Assembly (NCBI RefSeq): GCF_001431465.1
Contig: NZ_LDJJ01000015.1
Coordinates: 1-64,000, forward strand
DNA length: 64,000 nucleotides
From: Stenotrophomonas terrae
GTDB taxonomy: Bacteria; Pseudomonadota; Gammaproteobacteria; Xanthomonadales; Xanthomonadaceae
Reading direction: 5' to 3'
Part shown: piece by piece, positions 60,455 through 64,000 of the stretch
Numbering within the stretch: position 1 is the stretch's first letter
Layout of the letters: each line of letters begins with the position of its first letter
Translations under genes and position numbers: made by a program
Notes under the pieces: model-generated
Database searches by the model: none
What the model was told of the DNA's origin: nothing
Seen by the model: the letters and a program-made list of their open reading frames with translations, nothing else

Positions 60455-61861
60455 TCAACCAATCCCCAACCCAGGAATCGCACTGATGCTGTCCGGATCA
60501 AACCCAGCCAGCTCGGCGAAGTGCCGCCCGCGCGCAACATAGTCCTTGTAAGCACCAAAGCTCGGCGCGCCCGGCGACAGCAGCACTACCCCGCCCTGCT
60601 CGCCCAACGCTGCACGCGCCAACTCCACTGCGTGCGGCAAGTCGCCCGCAGCATGCAGACCAAATCCACCGGCCTCAGCCAGCGGCGCCAGCAGCGCATT
60701 GATGCGTGGCCCGTTCGCGCCCATGGTCACGATCTCGACCGGCGCGCCAACGCGCATGTGCTCGGCAAAATCGTGCCAATCCAGGCCACGGTCATGGCCG
60801 CCCACCAGCAGCGCGATGCGCTGGCCGGCAAAACAATCCAAGGCAGCAAGCGACGCATGCGGCGTGGTGCTGATCGAGTCATTGACCCATTGCAGGCCGT
60901 CGCGTTCACCCAAAAGCTGCAAGCGATTCGGCAATGGCCGGAAGCTCTGCACTGCAGGTGCCAATGCAACCGCATCCAGCCCCAGCGCTTCCAGCGCGGC
61001 CAGTACAGCGCACAGGTTGCCGCGGTTATGCCGGCCCGGCAGCGGCGTGTTCGAGGTATCGAATACCGGCTGCGTGCCGCGATGCACGACTTCGCCAACC
61101 ATATGCCAGCCTTCGGGCTGGTTGAACCAGACAATTTCGCTGTGCGGCAGCTGCAGTACGCGCAGGTGCTCGTCGGCCGCATTGAGCACGGCAACACGCG
61201 GATGCCCGCCGGTCACCAACGACAGCTTGTCGTCGATGTAGCGCTGCTCGCTGCCGTGCCAGTCCAGATGTTCCGGGAAGATGTTCAGGACGATGGCCAC
61301 GTCCGGACGCACGCCACTGCGCGCCACTTCGCCGGTCTGGTAGCTGGACAGTTCAACCGCCCAGTATTCCGGTGCCGGTTGCGGGTCCAGCGCCTCAAGC
61401 AGCGGCAGGCCGATATTGCCGATCAGGCCGGTGCGATGGCCGGCAGCACGCAGCAGGTGCGCCAGCAGCGAGGTGGTGGTGCTCTTGCCCTTGGTGCCGG
61501 TCACGCAGACCGTATTGGGCAGCGCACCGTTCGCATCGGCGTGTTCGCTGAACCACAGCGAGGTACCGCCGATGAACTGCGTGCCCTGGACCAGGGCGTA
61601 CTGCGCCTCGGCCTTGTAAGGACTGATGCCGGGCGACTTGATCACCACCTCGAAGCGCGCCAGCGCCTCGCCGCTTACATCGGTTTCCACCTGCAGGGCG
61701 CCTGCGGTTTCGGCGCGTGCTGCGTCCGCTTCGGCAGCCGGACAGAACAGGGTCAGCGCGAGTGTTGGCAGCCGCGCCTGCAATACCTGGAACGCGGCAC
61801 GGCCCTCACGGCCCCAGCCCCACAGCGCGACACGCTTGCCTTCAAGCTGCGAAATTCGCAC
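60455..61861 (-). CDS. murD2: MurD2: UDP-MurNAc-L-Ala:L-Glu ligase
   Basis: This 468-residue Mur ligase starts with a Rossmann-like segment ([18 protein letters not shown]), then the P-loop [18 protein letters not shown], the central ligase motif [17 protein letters not shown] and the C-terminal domain ([17 protein letters not shown]). In Xanthomonas oryzae the MurD2 paralogue adds L-glutamate to UDP-MurNAc-L-Ala and MurL then inverts it to D-Glu. The murL gene directly upstream supports that assignment over classical MurD. The start is GTG 61861, giving V-R-I-S-Q-L-E-G-K; it overlaps the murL 3' end by 20 bp. ATG further upstream would extend into murL without similarity. Confidence 0.88.
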   Translation of the reverse strand: MRISQLEGKRVALWGWGREGRAAFQVLQARLPTLALTLFCPAAEADAARAETAGALQVETDVSGEALARFEVVIKSPGISPYKAEAQYALVQGTQFIGGTSLWFSEHADANGALPNTVCVTGTKGKSTTTSLLAHLLRAAGHRTGLIGNIGLPLLEALDPQPAPEYWAVELSSYQTGEVARSGVRPDVAIVLNIFPEHLDWHGSEQRYIDDKLSLVTGGHPRVAVLNAADEHLRVLQLPHSEIVWFNQPEGWHMVGEVVHRGTQPVFDTSNTPLPGRHNRGNLCAVLAALEALGLDAVALAPAVQSFRPLPNRLQLLGERDGLQWVNDSISTTPHASLAALDCFAGQRIALLVGGHDRGLDWHDFAEHMRVGAPVEIVTMGANGPRINALLAPLAEAGGFGLHAAGDLPHAVELARAALGEQGGVVLLSPGAPSFGAYKDYVARGRHFAELAGFDPDSISAIPGLGIG

Positions 61862-63224
61862 GCAGACGCTCCCACAGTTCTGCCGGGATGCGGTGTTCAC
61901 CGTCGATGACCAGCAGCGGTTCGATCTGCAGTTCATCGGCCGACAGGGTCGGCTGGATCAGGTTGGCGAAGCGCTTGACCAGCACGTCTTCCTTCCATTC
62001 CGGTCGCGATGCCAGGGTGGCCATCGCCGCACGCGATTCCTTGCCCTCGCCCACGCACTCGAACGGCTTGTGGTCCTGGAACTCCAGCAACGCGTCGTAG
62101 CCGCCGGCCTGCTCGCTGTCATCCAGCAGATTGCGGCCAAAGATGCGCACCAGACGCATCTTCGGCATGAACGGTGCCAGCGCCAGGAACACGAAGTGGC
62201 ACTTCGGGCAGACGCCGCACCAACGGTTCACCGGGCGCTCGCCGAGAATGTGGAAATTGCGGTTGCAGCTGGAGAAATGCGCGTCGTAGAAATCGGTCTT
62301 GGCGAACTGGCGGGCCACCGCCAGCTCCGACAAGGGGCGCAGCAGCGAGTAGTAGTTCAGGTCGGCGGCGATGTACTGCTGCACGTATTCGCCAAACGCC
62401 TTCTCGAAGGCCCAGCCCTTGGACCACTGGTGGTTCACTTCGCCGGTGCCGGCGATCTGGCTGCCATAGCTGGCCGAGCGTTCGTTGGAGAACACCACCT
62501 GGTCCATACCCTGCACCACCGCTGCCAGCACCATGATCGCCGAGTTCACCGCGGTGACCGGGATATGGCCGTTCCAGGCGCCTTGGCGGTTGAGCTCGAA
62601 CAGTTCCGGCGCCAACGTGCGGCCGATGTTGAGCGTGGGCAGGCCTGTGCGCTCGGCACAGGCACGGATCAGCTGCGAGCCGCCGATCCAGGTGACGGTT
62701 TCGGCCACGCCGGCATTGCGCAGGGCTTCGATGCTGACCAGCGAGTCCTTGCCGCCGCCGATGGCTACCAGGGCGTGGTGGGTCAGGTTGAGATTGGGCG
62801 CAGAAGCACCCTCACCCCAACCCCTCTCCCGGGGGGAGAGGGGCTCAGTCACCGGCAGCTTGAACCTGTCGCGCAGGTTCAGGCCGTTGCGGTAGGCGAA
62901 TTCACCCAGGCCGTTGAAGTACACCGTTTCCACCAGCGCGGCGGTGGCCGCGTCGATGGCGTAGCTGTCGATGCTTACCTGCGCCGGTACCGCTGCCTTG
63001 TAGTAACTCACACCGGCAATCAGGTGCAGCAGCTGCAGCGCGCGTTGCACCGCTGCGGCGCGGTCGCCGTCCAGCTGGAACGGTGCACCCGGCACGGTGA
63101 CGGTCTCGGTCATCTCCGGGCCGTCGTCGAAGGCGTATACCAGCTGCGCAACGCCGGTGTCCGCGGCGAAATCGCAGCGGACGAAGCGGAAGCGGGAAAC
63201 CTGGTCTTTATCAAAAGCTGTCAT
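61842..63224 (-). CDS. murL: MurL: UDP-MurNAc-L-Ala-L-Glu epimerase
   Basis: This 460-residue cytoplasmic protein is predicted to invert the terminal L-Glu of UDP-MurNAc-L-Ala-L-Glu in an ATP-dependent reaction. Visible features are an N-terminal domain (about 1-124), an ATP-pyrophosphatase-like loop [14 protein letters not shown] (about residues 155-168), [16 protein letters not shown], and a Cys cluster ([16 protein letters not shown]). Residues about 125-143 ([19 protein letters not shown]) are encoded by a REP palindrome inserted in frame between the N-terminal domain and the ATP loop. The frame is intact. It overlaps murD2 by 20 bp and follows the lysA-type gene by 78 bp. Confidence 0.88.
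   Translation of the reverse strand: MTAFDKDQVSRFRFVRCDFAADTGVAQLVYAFDDGPEMTETVTVPGAPFQLDGDRAAAVQRALQLLHLIAGVSYYKAAVPAQVSIDSYAIDAATAALVETVYFNGLGEFAYRNGLNLRDRFKLPVTEPLSPRERGWGEGASAPNLNLTHHALVAIGGGKDSLVSIEALRNAGVAETVTWIGGSQLIRACAERTGLPTLNIGRTLAPELFELNRQGAWNGHIPVTAVNSAIMVLAAVVQGMDQVVFSNERSASYGSQIAGTGEVNHQWSKGWAFEKAFGEYVQQYIAADLNYYSLLRPLSELAVARQFAKTDFYDAHFSSCNRNFHILGERPVNRWCGVCPKCHFVFLALAPFMPKMRLVRIFGRNLLDDSEQAGGYDALLEFQDHKPFECVGEGKESRAAMATLASRPEWKEDVLVKRFANLIQPTLSADELQIEPLLVIDGEHRIPAELWERLRANFAA
62796..62852. repeat. REP element inserted in frame within murL
   Basis: ACCCTCACCCCAACCCCTCT followed by CCC-GGG-GGGAGAGGGG reproduces the intergenic REP at 60.3 kb, with a shorter loop. The hairpin arms are 62821-62830 and 62834-62843. 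It lies wholly inside the murL reading frame. Confidence 0.93.
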
Positions 63225-63303
63225 GGCGTATCCGAATCAAACGAACCGTTTTCGCGCGGTGGCGCGGCGGGACGACAAAGAGGTGTGCAGGGAACGAACA
63301 GCA

Positions 63304-64000
63304 TCATGCATCGATGATGTCCTCGCGCGGCAAGGCGCGCTGGTTATAGGTACTGGCCATGCTGAAGCCATAGGCGCCGGCATCGGCGATCAGCATCACA
63401 TCGCCGTGTGCGGTGGCCGCCGGCAGCTTCACCCGCTGCGCGAACACGTCGCTGGACTCACAGATCGGGCCGACCACGCTGAAATCAACGTCGCGGGCAT
63501 CGCCCAGGCGGCTGAGGTTGGCGATGTCGTGCCAGGCGTCGTACAGCGCCGGGCGCAGCAAGGCGTTCATGCCGGCATCCAGGCCAACACGGCGCACGCC
63601 GTCCTTTTCCACCACCTGCGTGGCGTGGGTCAGCAGCACTCCGCATTCGGCGACCATGAAGCGGCCCGGCTCGATCGCCAGCTGGAAGGCCGGGTGCACG
63701 GCTTTGATATCGGCCAGGCCAGCAGCCCAGGCTTCCAGATCAAATGGCTCGTCGTCGTCGCTGTAAGGCACCGGCAGGCCGCCGCCGATATCGAGGATCT
63801 CGACGCTGCCGATACGGCGGGCGAAGCCGGCCATTTCATCGACCATCTGCTTCCAGTGACCGCTGTTCTCGATGCCGCTGCCCAGGTGCGCATGCACGCC
63901 GGTGATGCGGATATCCAGCGCGCGGGCGGCGGCAATGAACTCATCCACGCGCAGCGCGGACAGGCCGAACTTGGACTCCTTGCCGCCGGTGTTCACCTTC
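63304..64000 (-). CDS. lysA: diaminopimelate decarboxylase-type PLP enzyme, C-terminal part
   Basis: The window ends inside this gene, so only about 231 C-terminal residues are seen. They are the second half of a fold-III PLP decarboxylase: KVNTGGKESKFGLS, HAHLGSGIENSGHW, ILDIGGGLPVPYSDDDE, IEPGRFMVAE, and the active-site Cys region GPICESSDVFAQR followed by DAGAYGFSMASTYNQR. This set fits diaminopimelate decarboxylase. In Xanthomonadaceae it is commonly fused to an N-terminal aspartate kinase, which cannot be checked here. It lies 79 bp upstream of murL in the same direction, linking lysine/DAP supply with peptidoglycan precursor genes. Confidence 0.85.
   Translation of the reverse strand, partial: KVNTGGKESKFGLSALRVDEFIAAARALDIRITGVHAHLGSGIENSGHWKQMVDEMAGFARRIGSVEILDIGGGLPVPYSDDDEPFDLEAWAAGLADIKAVHPAFQLAIEPGRFMVAECGVLLTHATQVVEKDGVRRVGLDAGMNALLRPALYDAWHDIANLSRLGDARDVDFSVVGPICESSDVFAQRVKLPAATAHGDVMLIADAGAYGFSMASTYNQRALPREDIIDA

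Noticed and set aside
1..64000. CRISPR arrays, tRNA/rRNA genes, prophage or integrase genes
   Set aside because: I looked for regularly spaced direct repeats, tRNA-like cloverleaf ends and integrase motifs and saw none. The only regular arrays are the tandem repeats at 4.1-4.3 kb and the REP clusters.

Overview
The window is high-GC Gammaproteobacterial chromosome, most likely Stenotrophomonas or a close Xanthomonadaceae relative. Support comes from SMAG-type GTAG palindromes (59.3-59.4 kb), many REP palindromes in nearly every larger intergenic gap, the MurL/MurD2 D-glutamate route known from Xanthomonas, an XgtA-like alpha-glucosidase and xanthomonad-style TonB-dependent receptors. Both ends of the window cut through the sequence: a REP-like fragment on the left and a diaminopimelate-decarboxylase-type gene on the right.

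Layout. 0-8.4 kb: a DUF819 membrane protein, a small SHOCT protein, and a peptide-scavenging group (secreted S9 peptidase, OPT transporter, POT symporter). The peptidase-OPT gap carries a striking tandem-repeat block. 8.4-17.6 kb: an OprB-type sugar porin, a LysE-type exporter divergent from a LysR regulator, a pirin, and an OYE reductase/SGNH hydrolase operon divergent from a second LysR. 17.6-32.9 kb: a complete contact-dependent inhibition locus on the minus strand, cdiB-cdiA-cdiI. CdiA has 4242 residues and ends in a DNA/RNA non-specific endonuclease-like toxin. cdiI overlaps it by 4 bp and is followed by a decayed IS3-family orfA.

33.4-43.2 kb: a compact sugar-catabolic island controlled by a LacI regulator. 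Two convergent operons encode three TIM-barrel isomerase-like proteins, an MFS permease, a Gfo/Idh/MocA oxidoreductase, a c-type cytochrome, a GMC dehydrogenase with a Cys cluster, its Tat-exported small subunit and a DUF1080 (3-keto-disaccharide hydrolase family) protein. The same palindrome, TGCAATCGATTGCA, sits at both outer promoters. I infer a periplasmic 3-keto-glycoside pathway.

43.5-57.8 kb: ssb, then a maltose/maltodextrin regulon (LacI regulator, GH13 amylase, MFS sugar transporter, GH97 alpha-glucosidase, TonB receptor, GH13 XgtA-like alpha-glucosidase) with TTGNATACGTATNCA-type operators in three promoter regions. SseB-like and DUF6348-like genes are interspersed. 57.8-64 kb: a polyprenyl diphosphate synthase, a helix-hairpin-helix protein, a dienelactone hydrolase-like protein, and a minus-strand lysA-murL-murD2 group, in which murL carries an in-frame REP element.

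Coordinates follow start codons chosen from ribosome-binding sites, signal peptides and overlaps. All functions are inferred from sequence only.
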